From contig NZ_CP010868.1 in the NCBI RefSeq assembly GCF_000875775.1, positions 1,499,707 through 1,563,706 on the forward strand: a DNA stretch of 64,000 nt. The letters run 5' to 3'. Below are positions 24,282-33,604 of this stretch, one piece after another (the stretch's first letter is position 1; every line of letters begins with the position of its first letter). This stretch comes from Nitrosopumilus piranensis. GTDB taxonomy: Archaea > Thermoproteota > Nitrososphaeria > Nitrososphaerales > Nitrosopumilaceae. The notes beneath the pieces are model-generated. The model was not told the DNA's origin, ran no database searches, and saw only the letters and a list, made by a program, of their open reading frames with translations. Position numbers and translations under genes: made by a program.

Positions 24282-25061
24282 GTGCAATTAACAGTTTTAC
24301 CACTTTTGGCAGATAGAATGAGTGAGAAATTTGATGTTTTTGAAGTTTTTTTGAAGACACTGGAAAAAAACGACATTAAACTGCAAGACGGCGATGTTTT
24401 AGTAATTTCAACAAAATACATCTCAAACTCACAAGGAAGAATTGTGGATCTTGATAAAATTAAAATTTCAGAAAAAGGATACGGCATCTCAAAAAAATAT
24501 CAACTAAGACCAGAGATTGCAGAAGTAGTAATTAGAGAGTCAGATAAAATTTTTGGCGGCATTGGGGGATTTGTCATTACATCATCAGATAATATCATGG
24601 CACCAAATGCAGGAATTGACAAGTCTAATGCAAAAAAAGGCAAAGTCATTCTTTATCCAGAGAACCCATACTTGGTAGCAGAGCAACTTCGAAGAAAGAT
24701 TTTCCTAAAGATGGCAATCCACATTGGGGTGATTCTAGTTGATAGTAGGTTGATGCCCGCAAGAATTGGGACATCAGGTGTTGCAATTGCATGTGCAGGA
24801 ATTGAGCCAGTATTAGATATGAGATCCAAAAAAGATCTTGACGGCAATCCTCTCAAGGTTACATTTCAGGCAGTAGTAGATAATTTGGCAACAATTGCAA
24901 ATCACAAGATGGGCGAGGGTGCCGAATCAAAGCCATTTGCAATCATTAGAAATTCTGGTGCAACTCTAACTGATAGGAAAATTGATTCCTCAGAGATGGC
25001 AATAGATCCTGATCAGTGTGTTTACGTCAGGGGTCTTTCAAATCCTCCAAAAAACCAGTAA
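24282..25061 (+). CDS. cofE: Coenzyme F420-0:L-glutamate ligase
   Basis: Adds glutamate residues to F420-0 using GTP, finishing the deazaflavin cofactor. It reads LQDGDVLVISTKYISNSQGR, VITSSDNIMAPNAGIDKSNA, LVDSRLMPARIGTSGVAIAC and KPFAIIRNSGATL-like ends, the CofE pattern. 259 residues. The GTG at 24282 is the only sensible start. It stands alone, divergent from the isomerase operon with about 70 bases of promoter space. Confidence 0.93.
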   Translation: MQLTVLPLLADRMSEKFDVFEVFLKTLEKNDIKLQDGDVLVISTKYISNSQGRIVDLDKIKISEKGYGISKKYQLRPEIAEVVIRESDKIFGGIGGFVITSSDNIMAPNAGIDKSNAKKGKVILYPENPYLVAEQLRRKIFLKMAIHIGVILVDSRLMPARIGTSGVAIACAGIEPVLDMRSKKDLDGNPLKVTFQAVVDNLATIANHKMGEGAESKPFAIIRNSGATLTDRKIDSSEMAIDPDQCVYVRGLSNPPKNQ

Positions 25062-25106
25062 AATTGTTGTTCTGCTTTAAATAGAGGTATTTTCTGCAAC
25101 AAAATA

Positions 25107-25661
25107 TTGGAATACCTTACAACATATCCAAAGACTGTTTCATTTCTTGATGGACTAAAACACAAGATTGATGTTGACAGTAGGGAAGGAGTTGAACAAC
25201 TTCATGTTGTTGTAAAGAAGAGTTTTGATGAATTGATGAAGATCTTTACTGAAGAGGGATTCACCAAGGTAAAATTCGAACACAAGCAGCCAGACCAAAT
25301 AGGAAGTGGTCTTAATCTTAAACTAAAAAAGCCATGGGAGATGCACGTAAGGATGGTAGACCTCAAAAAAGGACTTATTGGAATTCATGCAGAAGTCGAA
25401 GTCTCTAGAGATTATCTTCAGCACTTGTTTTCCCAGAGAACCCCAGTTGTATATGAAGTAGAAGAGATTCTAAAAAAATATCAAATAGAATACAGCATAT
25501 GGCATGACAAAATTAAGAAAAACGTTCATGCAATTGTAGATAACTATAAGGTAAAACTTTCAACTCCGAGTATTCCTGTATTTGCATGGAAGCCAATGCT
25601 ATTTGTCATTGGAACTGTTGCTGCATTTTATGCTTGGAAGTATTTCAATACAATACTTTAG
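25107..25661 (+). CDS. Tail-anchored protein of unknown function, 184 residues
   Basis: Not recognised. A cytosolic part of about 160 residues with alternating helices and strands (VVVKKSFDELMKIFTEEG, WEMHVRMVDLKKGLIGIHAE) is followed by one C-terminal membrane helix (PMLFVIGTVAAFYAW) and five residues, a tail anchor with the bulk in the cytosol. The TTG start at 25107 is supported by a TATA-like CTTTAAATAG centred 27 bases upstream, giving a leaderless mRNA. Probably conserved in the lineage. Confidence 0.7.
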   Translation: MEYLTTYPKTVSFLDGLKHKIDVDSREGVEQLHVVVKKSFDELMKIFTEEGFTKVKFEHKQPDQIGSGLNLKLKKPWEMHVRMVDLKKGLIGIHAEVEVSRDYLQHLFSQRTPVVYEVEEILKKYQIEYSIWHDKIKKNVHAIVDNYKVKLSTPSIPVFAWKPMLFVIGTVAAFYAWKYFNTIL

Positions 25662-25662
25662 A

Positions 25663-25992
25663 TTATACACCAAGAGATTCTGCTTTGCTTAGTTCCAAAA
25701 AGACCTTATCTCCAACTGAGAGACCCATGTCCTTGTATTCATGCATCTCTAGTTTTAATTGAGTAACACCACCTTGCATTCCCATACCTCCACCCATACC
25801 TGAAAGCATCTTGTTGAGGTCTTTCATCATATCATTCATGTTTGAGAAATTCATGACCTTGGGACCGCCAAAAGGAGTCTGTGGGTTTTGATTTCCTTCT
25901 TTTAGATCTTTTACAGAAGATAATGATACAACTACATATGGTGCGCCATCAGGGGCAGCATCAATACTTCGTACTACATATTCTTTTTTCAT
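25663..25992 (-). CDS. Uncharacterised 109-residue protein with a Gly/Met-rich linker
   Basis: Not recognised. Two strand-rich halves (YVVRSIDAAPDGAPYVVVSL and VTQLKLEMHEYKDMGLSVGD) are joined by a flexible segment rich in N, M and G (LSGMGGGMGMQGG). The second half resembles a small barrel (SVGDKVFLELSKAE). Cytosolic. Convergent with the tail-anchored gene, one base apart. Confidence 0.65.
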   Translation of the reverse strand: MKKEYVVRSIDAAPDGAPYVVVSLSSVKDLKEGNQNPQTPFGGPKVMNFSNMNDMMKDLNKMLSGMGGGMGMQGGVTQLKLEMHEYKDMGLSVGDKVFLELSKAESLGV

Positions 25993-26087
25993 TATATGGT
26001 GACATGCTCCCCATCTAATTTTAATTTTGAGGTCAATTTATCCTAGTATATTGAAGCTTTAATTACAATTTTTGAGACTAGAAGGTA

Positions 26088-26621
26088 TTGACTGAAAGTC
26101 TAAAGACAACACTGCGATACTATGGCATTTCTCCATGGGAGATCGAGGTGTTGTATGGATTTTTGAATTCTCATTTTACAATAATTCAAGACGAGATAGA
26201 GGCAGATGATGAGAATTTTGTTAGTTTCTTAGATATGGATATTCCTCTGACATTTAATGACGCATTTTTTGAGTGGTTTGATTTCAAACGCTGGGAGAAA
26301 GTCAAGGCAGTATTCAAAGAGATGAAGAGGAGAAGGGGCAGCGGCAATGCACTAAAAATTGTCATCAACTTTTCTGGCAATCCAAAGATAGGATTTACAG
26401 TTGATACTGAAGAGAAGCAGTGGTTTGATAATGCCATTGAAAAGATTGACTCTGTTTTGGAGTTGTTGCCATACCATCTTGATCCTCAAAAGATTCCATC
26501 TGAAATAACTAAAGTAGATTACAAGTTTGATTCAAAATCAATCAGATGGCGACTAAACACAGCCTCATCACCTGAAAAACAATTTATGTTCAAGGGCGAC
26601 TCGTGGAAAGAGATCAAATAA
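26088..26621 (+). CDS. Uncharacterised soluble protein, 177 residues
   Basis: Not recognised. It begins MTESLKTTLRYYGISPWEIE and carries an aromatic-rich segment (NDAFFEWFDFKRWEKVKAVF), a strand block (ALKIVINFSGNPKIGFTVDT) and a polar C terminus. No cysteines, signal or membrane segment. The TTG start fits a TATA-like CTTTAATTAC about 27 bases upstream. Its end overlaps the convergent gene by 8 bases. Confidence 0.68.
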   Translation: MTESLKTTLRYYGISPWEIEVLYGFLNSHFTIIQDEIEADDENFVSFLDMDIPLTFNDAFFEWFDFKRWEKVKAVFKEMKRRRGSGNALKIVINFSGNPKIGFTVDTEEKQWFDNAIEKIDSVLELLPYHLDPQKIPSEITKVDYKFDSKSIRWRLNTASSPEKQFMFKGDSWKEIK

Positions 26622-27054
26622 GATCTTTTTGCAACGGTTCCAATAATTCGTGTAGTTCTTTGTATTTTGATTCCAAAAACTCCAAGGCATGATCTAATTT
26701 TTTTGATTTTCCATACTTGTAGCGAATCAGTTCACGATGATGCCAAAACGTTTTCCCATCATCAACTGAGAGTGTTGTAAAGTAATCAGTTCCCTTTAGG
26801 TTATCAGGTAACTTGACGTCATGTGGAAATAGCATATCTACGATAAACCACTCATCGCCATCAGGATAGTCAGCGCCAGTATCCACATCAAAAAATATGT
26901 GAAGCAAGTCAGACTGCATAAGGCCATCATCACTTATTGCTGGATGCCTTACAGATGATTTTTGAAAATCCAAGTTTAGTAGTTGCGGTTCAAAAAAACC
27001 TTTGATTATTGATTTTCGAAAGATGGTGTTTGCCTCATTAATATTCAAATGCAA
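26614..27054 (-). CDS. Uncharacterised soluble protein, 146 residues
   Basis: Not recognised. An acidic alpha/beta protein with GFFEPQLLNLDFQKSSVRHP, FFDVDTGADYPDGDEWFIVD and a long charged C-terminal helix (KYKELHELLEPLQKDL). No motif for catalysis or metal binding stands out. Codon use matches neighbours. Transcribed toward the 26088 gene. Confidence 0.65.
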   Translation of the reverse strand: MHLNINEANTIFRKSIIKGFFEPQLLNLDFQKSSVRHPAISDDGLMQSDLLHIFFDVDTGADYPDGDEWFIVDMLFPHDVKLPDNLKGTDYFTTLSVDDGKTFWHHRELIRYKYGKSKKLDHALEFLESKYKELHELLEPLQKDLI

Positions 27055-27104
27055 GATACACTTCTACAAAACTTGCCTATAACCTGTTTGGTTTAGAGTT
27101 ATAA

Positions 27105-28067
27105 TTACACTTCAAGTGAATCTAGGATTTGCGAGATATCAGTATTGGAGAATCCATTCTTTGAGATGCTTTGTTTTGCAGGTGGATTTTCCATATAATT
27201 TGGAATTTTATCACGTAGTCTTGTAGCATATGGAGAGATTGTTTCATTTTTGTAAAACACTCCAATTGGAATCTTGTTTCCCCACTCTAGCGATTTGATT
27301 AGTGATTGTGAAAGCTTTTCATTAATTTCTGCCTCATCATTGTAGTGGACTACAGGTTCATATCCGTGTTCTTCTAGCTTGTAAATTCTTGAATGTCTTT
27401 TTTGAGCTTCATCAACTAGGTCAACTCCAGCATACCAATCCCTTGTGTTAAGATCATTGTAAGTTGGACATGGTTGTAAAACATCTAAAAATGAAAGACC
27501 TTTGTGATTGACTGCCTGAACTATCAAGTCCTTGAGATGTCTTACATCATAAGAGTATCCACGTGCAACAAATGTAAATCCACTTGCAACAGCCAGTCCA
27601 ATTGGATTGACGTTATAATTTGTGTTAGGGGAAGGAAGTGATTTTGTCTTTTCTCCAAGTTTTAGTGTTGGAGATGCCTGTCCCTTTGTTAATCCATAAA
27701 CGCCATTATCAAAGATAATGTATGTCATATCCACATTACGTCTACCTGCTGCAACAAAATGTCCTGCACCAATTCCCAGGCCATCACCGTCACCGCCAAC
27801 TGCCACAACAGTCATTTCGGGATTTGCGATTTTGGCACCCTGTGCAAATGTCAAAACTCTGCCGTGCAGAGTATGAATTCCGTAGGTGTTGATATAATGA
27901 GATGTCTTTCCAGAGCATCCAATTCCAGAAAATATTGTAGTCTTGTCTCTTTGAACACCCATTTCAGCTAGAGCCATCTGGATAGCATTTACAATTCCAA
28001 AATCACCACAACCAGGACACCAGTCGTTATGGACATCTGTCTTGTAGTCTGCCATCTTAAGCGCCAT
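27105..28067 (-). CDS. korB: 2-oxoacid:ferredoxin oxidoreductase, beta (TPP) subunit
   Basis: Binds thiamine diphosphate and decarboxylates a 2-oxoacid to acyl-CoA, or runs in reverse to fix CO2. It shows [60 protein letters not shown] and the TPP motif [17 protein letters not shown], plus [16 protein letters not shown]. 320 residues. The start overlaps the alpha/gamma gene by 11 bases. Substrate (2-oxoglutarate or pyruvate) cannot be told from motifs alone. Confidence 0.93.
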   Translation of the reverse strand: MALKMADYKTDVHNDWCPGCGDFGIVNAIQMALAEMGVQRDKTTIFSGIGCSGKTSHYINTYGIHTLHGRVLTFAQGAKIANPEMTVVAVGGDGDGLGIGAGHFVAAGRRNVDMTYIIFDNGVYGLTKGQASPTLKLGEKTKSLPSPNTNYNVNPIGLAVASGFTFVARGYSYDVRHLKDLIVQAVNHKGLSFLDVLQPCPTYNDLNTRDWYAGVDLVDEAQKRHSRIYKLEEHGYEPVVHYNDEAEINEKLSQSLIKSLEWGNKIPIGVFYKNETISPYATRLRDKIPNYMENPPAKQSISKNGFSNTDISQILDSLEV

Positions 28068-29967
28068 GCATTAGAACCTCCCTTTTGTCTGCCTTGTTTT
28101 CAACAATTCTCTTAAGTGAATCATAAACTTCAGTACTAGTCATTGCTCTGCCAGTGTATTTTAAGATAAAATAATCAACGTCTCGTTCTACATTTTGTTT
28201 GAACAATTTTGATAGTTGTGCAGAGTGATTTGCCTCAACATCAATGATTGTCTTTGCGTCTTTTAGCAGAGATGAGACATACTCACTTGGAAATGGATGC
28301 AAGAGTTTTAGTTGTATAAATCCAATAGAGATTCCTTCTTTTTTGAGCATCTTTATTGCATCAAGAATTGGACCCTTTGCAGAACCCCATGAAATTATTG
28401 TGTAATCCTCAACACCAAAGGAGACTACCTTTTCTGTATCAGGAATTTCTTTGAGTATCAAGTCAAGACGTGACATTCTCTTATCCATCATCTTTGCACG
28501 CAGTACTGGATCCTCTGTAATGTGTCCTGTCTCATCAGACTCATCTCCAGTATCCCAAAATATTCCGTTATCCATTCCTAATCTAGAACGTGGAGATACA
28601 CCATCATCAGTAAATGCAAATCTCTGGTATCCAGATTCTACTTTGTCTAAGAGTTTTCCTCGGTTAATTGAAATTTTAGATGTATCAAATCTTTTGCAAG
28701 TAACAACTGAACTTGCAATGAATTTATCCATTAGGTGAATGACTGGAACCTGAAAGACATCAGCGTAATTGAAGACATTTCCAGTATCATAGAAGCTCTC
28801 CTCTACATCGCCTGATGCATAAACAATTTTTGGAAAGTCTCCATGTCCTGCATAAACTGAGAAAAGCAAGTCATCTTGTCCATGTCGGGTTGGTAGTCCA
28901 GTAGATGGGCCACTTCGCTGGTAGTTTGTAATTACAACAGGCACCTCATTTATCCCCGCCCAGCCTAGCATTTCTGCCATAAGTGCAAATCCAGGGCCAG
29001 AAGTACATGTTGCAGAACGCGTTCCAGTCAGGGCACTTCCAATAGTCATTCCCATTGCACAAATCTCATCTTCAGTCTGAATTACTGCAGTAGAGCCAGG
29101 ACGTGCATCAATGATTTCTAAAATTTCATTTGATTCTAAGAATACAGATTCGTCTGAAGCTGGAGTAATTGGATAGTAAGGTTGCATTCTACAACCACAT
29201 GCCATCTTTCCTAATGCAGTTCCTTGGAATCCTTGAACCAAAAGTGTTCCAGGTTCTTTTTGAATTCCAGTTAAGGTATGATTGAAATTCTCAAACTTTG
29301 CAGTGGCATAATTGTAAGAATAGTTTGCAGCTTGCTGATTTATTTTTGCAATCTCTTCTTTCTTTGAAAATACCAGTCCAACTGTTTTTTGTAGCGAGTC
29401 AGGAGGCATATTTACTAGCCCCAGTGACAAAGAGACTCCAATAACGTTGAACATTCTAATCAATCCTTTGAGACGGGGATTTTCAGTCTCTTCAGCTAGG
29501 GTTTCAAGAATAGATTTGAAGGAAACTGGATACAGCAATACTCCATTTTCTTTTGCAATCTCCAAAACACCTGCAATTGAGAATGGTTTGTTCTTTGATT
29601 CTAATTTTTTGTGTAGTCTTTCCTTGAATGGCGCATCAAGTGTATGGACCTTATCAGTAGTAACATCATCAAGGTCTGCATCATAAATTATCCCACCACC
29701 TGAAACCACTTCATCATAATGACGGAAAATTGTTTCAGCATCAAAGGATGCCATTAATGTTACATCATTGATGTTTGAGTGAATTTTTTCATCAGATATT
29801 CTTACTGCAAAGTAGCTGTGTTCACCTTTGATGTTAGAGTAAAATTCTCTTTTTCCAAATACTTGGTAGCCCATCTCAGCGCATACTCTTGAGAATATGT
29901 TTGCACCAGACTCTACACCGCTGCCTTGAGGACCGCCAATTAGCCAAGTAAAATCAACAGAACTCAC
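28057..29967 (-). CDS. korA: 2-oxoacid:ferredoxin oxidoreductase, fused gamma-alpha subunit
   Basis: The N-terminal gamma domain (residues 1-200, [20 protein letters not shown]) is fused to the alpha domain (about 235-636, GNEA-less type: [55 protein letters not shown]). This two-gene (gamma-alpha + beta) form lacks a delta ferredoxin subunit, so an external ferredoxin must carry electrons; the ferredoxin at 7623 is one candidate. 636 residues, usual for Crenarchaeota and Thaumarchaeota. Confidence 0.93.
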   Translation of the reverse strand: MSSVDFTWLIGGPQGSGVESGANIFSRVCAEMGYQVFGKREFYSNIKGEHSYFAVRISDEKIHSNINDVTLMASFDAETIFRHYDEVVSGGGIIYDADLDDVTTDKVHTLDAPFKERLHKKLESKNKPFSIAGVLEIAKENGVLLYPVSFKSILETLAEETENPRLKGLIRMFNVIGVSLSLGLVNMPPDSLQKTVGLVFSKKEEIAKINQQAANYSYNYATAKFENFNHTLTGIQKEPGTLLVQGFQGTALGKMACGCRMQPYYPITPASDESVFLESNEILEIIDARPGSTAVIQTEDEICAMGMTIGSALTGTRSATCTSGPGFALMAEMLGWAGINEVPVVITNYQRSGPSTGLPTRHGQDDLLFSVYAGHGDFPKIVYASGDVEESFYDTGNVFNYADVFQVPVIHLMDKFIASSVVTCKRFDTSKISINRGKLLDKVESGYQRFAFTDDGVSPRSRLGMDNGIFWDTGDESDETGHITEDPVLRAKMMDKRMSRLDLILKEIPDTEKVVSFGVEDYTIISWGSAKGPILDAIKMLKKEGISIGFIQLKLLHPFPSEYVSSLLKDAKTIIDVEANHSAQLSKLFKQNVERDVDYFILKYTGRAMTSTEVYDSLKRIVENKADKREVLMHGA

Positions 29968-30015
29968 AGCAAATCACCTACAAAATGAATAGTAATAATC
30001 AGTTTTACCAAATTC

Positions 30016-30162
30016 TTATCCTCCTGTTGCTGCATCAAATAATGCACATTTGCATTCATCACGTTCGCCACAATAGGGGCAAACACAAACACATTTTTCA
30101 ATAGAATTGCCACATTCTACACAAATTGCAAATTCCTCTTCTTCTTTTGCTTCAGAAGACAT
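30016..30162 (-). CDS. Cysteine-rich zinc micro-protein, 48 residues
   Basis: The frame starts at ATG 30162 and stops with TAA at 30016. After an acidic lead (MSSEAKEEEEFAI) come eight cysteines: CVECGNSIEKCVCVCPYC then ERDECKCAL, enough for two treble-clef or ribbon zinc sites. Too short for default gene callers but clearly protein-like. It diverges from the hydroxyacid dehydrogenase. Function unknown; regulatory or ribosome-associated roles are common for such zinc micro-proteins. Confidence 0.75.
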   Translation of the reverse strand: MSSEAKEEEEFAICVECGNSIEKCVCVCPYCGERDECKCALFDAATGG

Positions 30163-30207
30163 GTAGAATTTACAAGGAAATCGTATAAATGGTTTGAGAT
30201 AAATCTC

Positions 30208-31182
30208 ATGTCTATGAGAAAGAAAGTGTTTCTAACAAGGACACTTCATGACTTTGCTTTAAAGGAGTTGAGGAAAAAATATCAGATTGAAGTTCATCTA
30301 GGAAAGATTCCAGTTCCTCAAAAAAAGTTACGATCAAAAATTAAAGACATTGATGGATTGATCTGCTTCCCATATGACAAAATCAACAAAGAGACAATTG
30401 ATTTGGCAGAAAATCTCAAAGTTATCAGTACCTATAGTGTAGGTTTTGATCACATTGATACAAAGCATGCAAAAGAAAAAAAGATCAGAGTAGGATACAC
30501 TCCCGAAGTACTAACTGATGCTACAGCAGATTTGGCTTTTGCATTATTACTTGATGTTCTAAGAAGAGTTTCAGAAGGAGATAGAATCATTCGAGACGGA
30601 AAGTGGAAAGAGATCTATGGAGCATATGATTATGTAGGACTAGATCTTCAGGGAAAGACTCTAGGAATTTTGGGGCTTGGTAGAATCGGAGGAACACTTG
30701 CAAAAAGAGCAAAGGCATTTGATATGAAGATAATCTATCACAACAGAAATCGCATATCAAAGTCTAAAGAAAAGTCACTAGGGGCAAAATACGTGCCGCT
30801 AGAGAAGATAATCTCCCAAAGCGATGTGATATCAATCCATGTTCCGCACACAAAGGAAACAGACAAGATGTTTGGTATGAAAATTTTTAGAAAGATGAAA
30901 AAAACTGCGTTTTTAATCAACACATCAAGGGGCAAAGTGATTAACCAAAAAGAACTGGCCACAGCACTAAAGAAAAAGATCATTGCAGGGGCGGGACTAG
31001 ATGTGTTTGAAGAAGAGCCAGTTGGTAAAAACAATTCGCTTGTAAAATTAGAAAACGTGGTCTTGGCACCACACATAGGAAGTTCTACTGAAGAGACTAG
31101 AGCCAAAATGGCTGAAATTACTGTAAAAAATCTCAATCTAGGAATGAATGAAAAAAAACCGATCTACTCAGTTGGATACTAG
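30208..31182 (+). CDS. D-isomer-specific 2-hydroxyacid dehydrogenase (glyoxylate/hydroxypyruvate reductase-like)
   Basis: NAD(P)-dependent oxidoreductase. The Rossmann motif is LGILGLGRIGGTLAKRA, with catalytic residues in INTSRGKVIN (Arg), GLDVFEEEPVG (Glu) and LAPHIGSSTEETR (His). 324 residues, right for GyaR/GhrB-type enzymes; no ACT domain, so it is not SerA. The first ATG is at 30208. The Met3 ATG at 30214 lies 27 bases from the TATA centre (TATAAAT at 30184-30190), so the true leaderless start may be 30214. Confidence 0.9.
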   Translation: MSMRKKVFLTRTLHDFALKELRKKYQIEVHLGKIPVPQKKLRSKIKDIDGLICFPYDKINKETIDLAENLKVISTYSVGFDHIDTKHAKEKKIRVGYTPEVLTDATADLAFALLLDVLRRVSEGDRIIRDGKWKEIYGAYDYVGLDLQGKTLGILGLGRIGGTLAKRAKAFDMKIIYHNRNRISKSKEKSLGAKYVPLEKIISQSDVISIHVPHTKETDKMFGMKIFRKMKKTAFLINTSRGKVINQKELATALKKKIIAGAGLDVFEEEPVGKNNSLVKLENVVLAPHIGSSTEETRAKMAEITVKNLNLGMNEKKPIYSVGY

Positions 31183-31249
31183 ATTGACGCCCAGATACTC
31201 TAAACGAAAATGTGGAGTTTTTATATCTAAACTGTAGATAAAAAGTAGA

Positions 31250-31336
31250 TTGAAAAAATTCAAACATACAAACGAAGAATTAGAATTAGCTAAACTACAA
31301 TCTGAAAAAGAAAAGAAGAAGAAATCTCAAGAATAA
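31250..31336 (+). CDS. Charged micro-ORF, 28 residues, followed by a terminator
   Basis: TTG-initiated frame reading MKKFKHTNEELELAKLQSEK followed by EKKKKSQE. It would form a single, highly charged helix. The start lies about 27 bases after TTTATATCTAA, and a perfect 8-bp terminator hairpin follows 10 bases after the stop, so this is a discrete transcription unit of about 120 bases. It could be a micro-protein or a small RNA with an incidental frame. Confidence 0.55.
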   Translation: MKKFKHTNEELELAKLQSEKEKKKKSQE

Positions 31337-31346
31337 TATTTTTTCT

Positions 31347-31375
31347 CCTTGTCTTTTTCAGACAAGGTTTTTTTT
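31347..31375 (+). terminator. Intrinsic-type terminator
   Basis: CCTTGTCT and AGACAAGG form a perfect 8-bp stem with loop TTTTC, followed by eight T residues on the plus strand. It ends the small transcript at 31250. The reverse strand has an A-run instead, so the signal is one-directional. Confidence 0.75.
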
Positions 31376-31745
31376 AAAATTTAATTTTAGAAGAAAACTT
31401 TTGGATTAGATCATCATAGATTTTTTTTCTTTGAGGAATTAGTGTTTTAGAGTCATCATACATTTTTGTAAAAAATGCTGCCAAAACTCTTTGGCCATCT
31501 TTATCAAAGAATCTTACACTAAAACTTGTGCGCTCAGGCTTTTCTTCTTGGATAAACTCTGCTGAACTTATCAATTCTGAATCAACATGTATGTGTGCAG
31601 GTCCGTCATTTTCACCCATAGTAATCCACTTTTCCTTCTGTCTAATGCTAAGCGGACTCCTGACCTCACTTGTGGCACTGTTACTTTTTACAATAAACAA
31701 GATATCTTGAATCTTTACAATATCAGAGAGTAATTCAAGTAACAT
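31374..31745 (-). CDS. Uncharacterised protein, 123 residues
   Basis: Not firmly recognised. It contains KWITMGENDGPAHIHVDSEL, then TSFSVRFFDKDGQRVLAAFF, a His-containing strand followed by a beta pair. The order 'pHiHv......SFsvrFfD.dG..vl..f' faintly recalls heme-utilisation ChuX/HutX-type folds, but the size is smaller and no search was possible. It is a soluble cytosolic protein; the next gene upstream on the same strand is 21 bases away. Confidence 0.6.
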   Translation of the reverse strand: MLLELLSDIVKIQDILFIVKSNSATSEVRSPLSIRQKEKWITMGENDGPAHIHVDSELISSAEFIQEEKPERTSFSVRFFDKDGQRVLAAFFTKMYDDSKTLIPQRKKIYDDLIQKFSSKIKF

Positions 31746-31766
31746 TAGATAGTCTAGGAATTGAAA

Positions 31767-32054
31767 TTAATTTAGACTTTTGGGATTTTTCATGTCAATT
31801 TGGACAAAATCTTCTTCATCGCCATGAATACAATCAGTTCCAACAGCCTTTACAGGTGCAAAATTAATTGTTCCATCATGAATTTTGCCCTCTTTTTGTA
31901 AAATTCCTATCTTTCCTGAGACAATTTGTTTGTGTTTCCCACATGTTACGCCTACCATATATTCGTCTTTTCTATCAACTATGGATACAATAAACTCAGG
32001 GGGGTTTGCACATTGTTTTCCTTCTTCAGTAACAGAACACTTGTCAGGTAACAC
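31767..32054 (-). CDS. Small Cys/His protein of unknown function, 95 residues
   Basis: Not recognised. Begins LPDKCSVTEEGKQCANPPEF (GTG start) and has a second Cys/His group, VGVTCGKHKQIVSG, then AVGTDCIHGDEEDF. CxxxxxxxC and CGKH spacing suggests one zinc-binding site. It probably forms a unit with the 123-residue gene 21 bases downstream. Confidence 0.62.
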   Translation of the reverse strand: MLPDKCSVTEEGKQCANPPEFIVSIVDRKDEYMVGVTCGKHKQIVSGKIGILQKEGKIHDGTINFAPVKAVGTDCIHGDEEDFVQIDMKNPKSLN

Positions 32055-32142
32055 AATTTAATTTGAAATTTTATCAGATATTAACCTTGATTGCCACAGA
32101 TTCCATTTATTATCAACTAAAACGAAATTAAAGTGAAAACAG

Positions 32143-33456
32143 TTGGCACATGATTTTGATGTAGTAATTATTGGTGGGGGCATACTTGGGACATCTATCT
32201 CATATTTTCTGTCATTTCTAAACAAATCAAAAAAAATAGCAGTAATTGAGCAAGCTCAAAATGTTGCTTTTCATACCAGTGGCAGAAATACAGGAAAGGT
32301 TCATGCTCCATATCTATACAATCCTGAAAAGAAAAAGCTGTTTGCAAACGCTGCATTTCATGGATTTGAGATGTGGGAGAGATATTCTAGATTGCATGAC
32401 TTGCCATTTAAAAAAGATGGAGTAATAGAAGTTGCCCTAGACAAGAAAGGAATCAAGGTCTTAGAGAAATATCTCAAATGGGGAAAACAAAACGGACTAG
32501 AAGAAAAAGACATAGAGTTGATGGATAAATCACAACTGGCAAAAATAGAGCCAGAGATAAAATGTGAAGCTGCAATTTATGTTCACAAGGATGGCTCAGC
32601 AGACTATTCGGCATACACTAAATCACTAATGAAAGACAGTGAAAAGAATGGAATGACATTTCTTTTGGACACAAGAGTAACAGATGTAAAAAAAGAAAAC
32701 TCAAAGTGGAAGATTACACTAGATGAAGAACATGAAATTTTTGCAAAATTTCTAATCAATGCTGCAGGTGGGGAGGCAGTAGACATTGCACACGGTGTGG
32801 GGGTTGCAAAGGAGTTAACTGATGTTCATTTTAGAGGCGAATACTGGAAGGCCCCATCTGAATACAACACACTGACAAAGACTAGCATCTATTCTGTTCC
32901 AGAATTTCCAGACTATCCATTTTTGGATCCTCACTGGGTTATTCGCGTTGATGGGAGTTGTGAGATTGGACCCAATGCGGTTCCTGTCTTTAGTCCATAT
33001 GGGTATAACAAGGCAGAAAACATCAAGGAGTTTATTCCAAAGATGTTAGAGATGCTAGGTTCTGGCGCAAGAAAAGCAATATTTGATAAGCAATTCCAAG
33101 AACTTGCAATAAATGAAATACAGTCATCAATGTCAAAATCTGCAATGGTTGAGCGAGTAAGAAGATTCTTGCCAAAAATTGAGGCAGACAAAATTACAGA
33201 AAAAGGCACAGCAGGTATTCGTTCATCTGTAATTGATGAGAACGGCAAGTTTTCACCAGATGTAATTTTAATTGATGAGGAATCATCATTTCACATTCTA
33301 AATTATAATTCACCAGGAGCTACTGGGGCACTGCCATTTTCTGCACACATTGTAAATCACTTGCACACATCAGGTCTGGTTTCTAGTGAAGACATGGATG
33401 CACAATGCGGTCCATGGAAATTTACAGAAATTATTGAGAAACTAGAAAGAAAGTAG
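32143..33456 (+). CDS. FAD-dependent oxidoreductase (L-2-hydroxyglutarate oxidase-like)
   Basis: DAO-family flavoprotein. It shows the FAD-binding DFDVVIIGGGILGTSISYFL, an AFHTSGRNTGKVHAPYLYNP segment typical of LhgO, AKFLINAAGGEAVDIAHG (second dinucleotide contact) and HFRGEYWKAPSE. 437 residues, slightly longer than bacterial LhgO (about 420). It would oxidise L-2-hydroxyglutarate or a similar hydroxyacid and pass electrons to the quinone pool or oxygen. The TTG at 32143 is the start. Single gene. Confidence 0.85.
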   Translation: MAHDFDVVIIGGGILGTSISYFLSFLNKSKKIAVIEQAQNVAFHTSGRNTGKVHAPYLYNPEKKKLFANAAFHGFEMWERYSRLHDLPFKKDGVIEVALDKKGIKVLEKYLKWGKQNGLEEKDIELMDKSQLAKIEPEIKCEAAIYVHKDGSADYSAYTKSLMKDSEKNGMTFLLDTRVTDVKKENSKWKITLDEEHEIFAKFLINAAGGEAVDIAHGVGVAKELTDVHFRGEYWKAPSEYNTLTKTSIYSVPEFPDYPFLDPHWVIRVDGSCEIGPNAVPVFSPYGYNKAENIKEFIPKMLEMLGSGARKAIFDKQFQELAINEIQSSMSKSAMVERVRRFLPKIEADKITEKGTAGIRSSVIDENGKFSPDVILIDEESSFHILNYNSPGATGALPFSAHIVNHLHTSGLVSSEDMDAQCGPWKFTEIIEKLERK

Positions 33457-33475
33457 AATCAGTTTATGTCAGGAT

Positions 33476-33604
33476 TTAGCCAAAAACATGATTCATTCCA
33501 AGTACTACAAATGCCATCCCTAATGGAGCATATGCCAAATTAGCAATAGTTTGGGGTTCGATTGTAATGGAGGGGCAAATATAGTATTTTTCTTTTCTAG
33601 TCAG
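33476..33604 (-). CDS. Membrane micro-protein with apparent CTG start, 42 residues
   Basis: The frame reads (CTG)TRKEKYYICPSITIEPQ followed by IANLAYAPLGMAFVVLGMN and ends HVFG, TAA at 33476. The composition, a charged head, one membrane helix and no in-frame stops, is strongly protein-like. The frame's upstream limit is a TAG, and between that TAG and the coding body there is no ATG, GTG or TTG. CTG at 33604 overlaps the DM13 stop as CTGA, mimicking the common ATGA coupling. If CTG is not used, translation would have to start internally at TTG or ATG and lose the head. Confidence 0.5.
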   Translation of the reverse strand: MTRKEKYYICPSITIEPQTIANLAYAPLGMAFVVLGMNHVFG

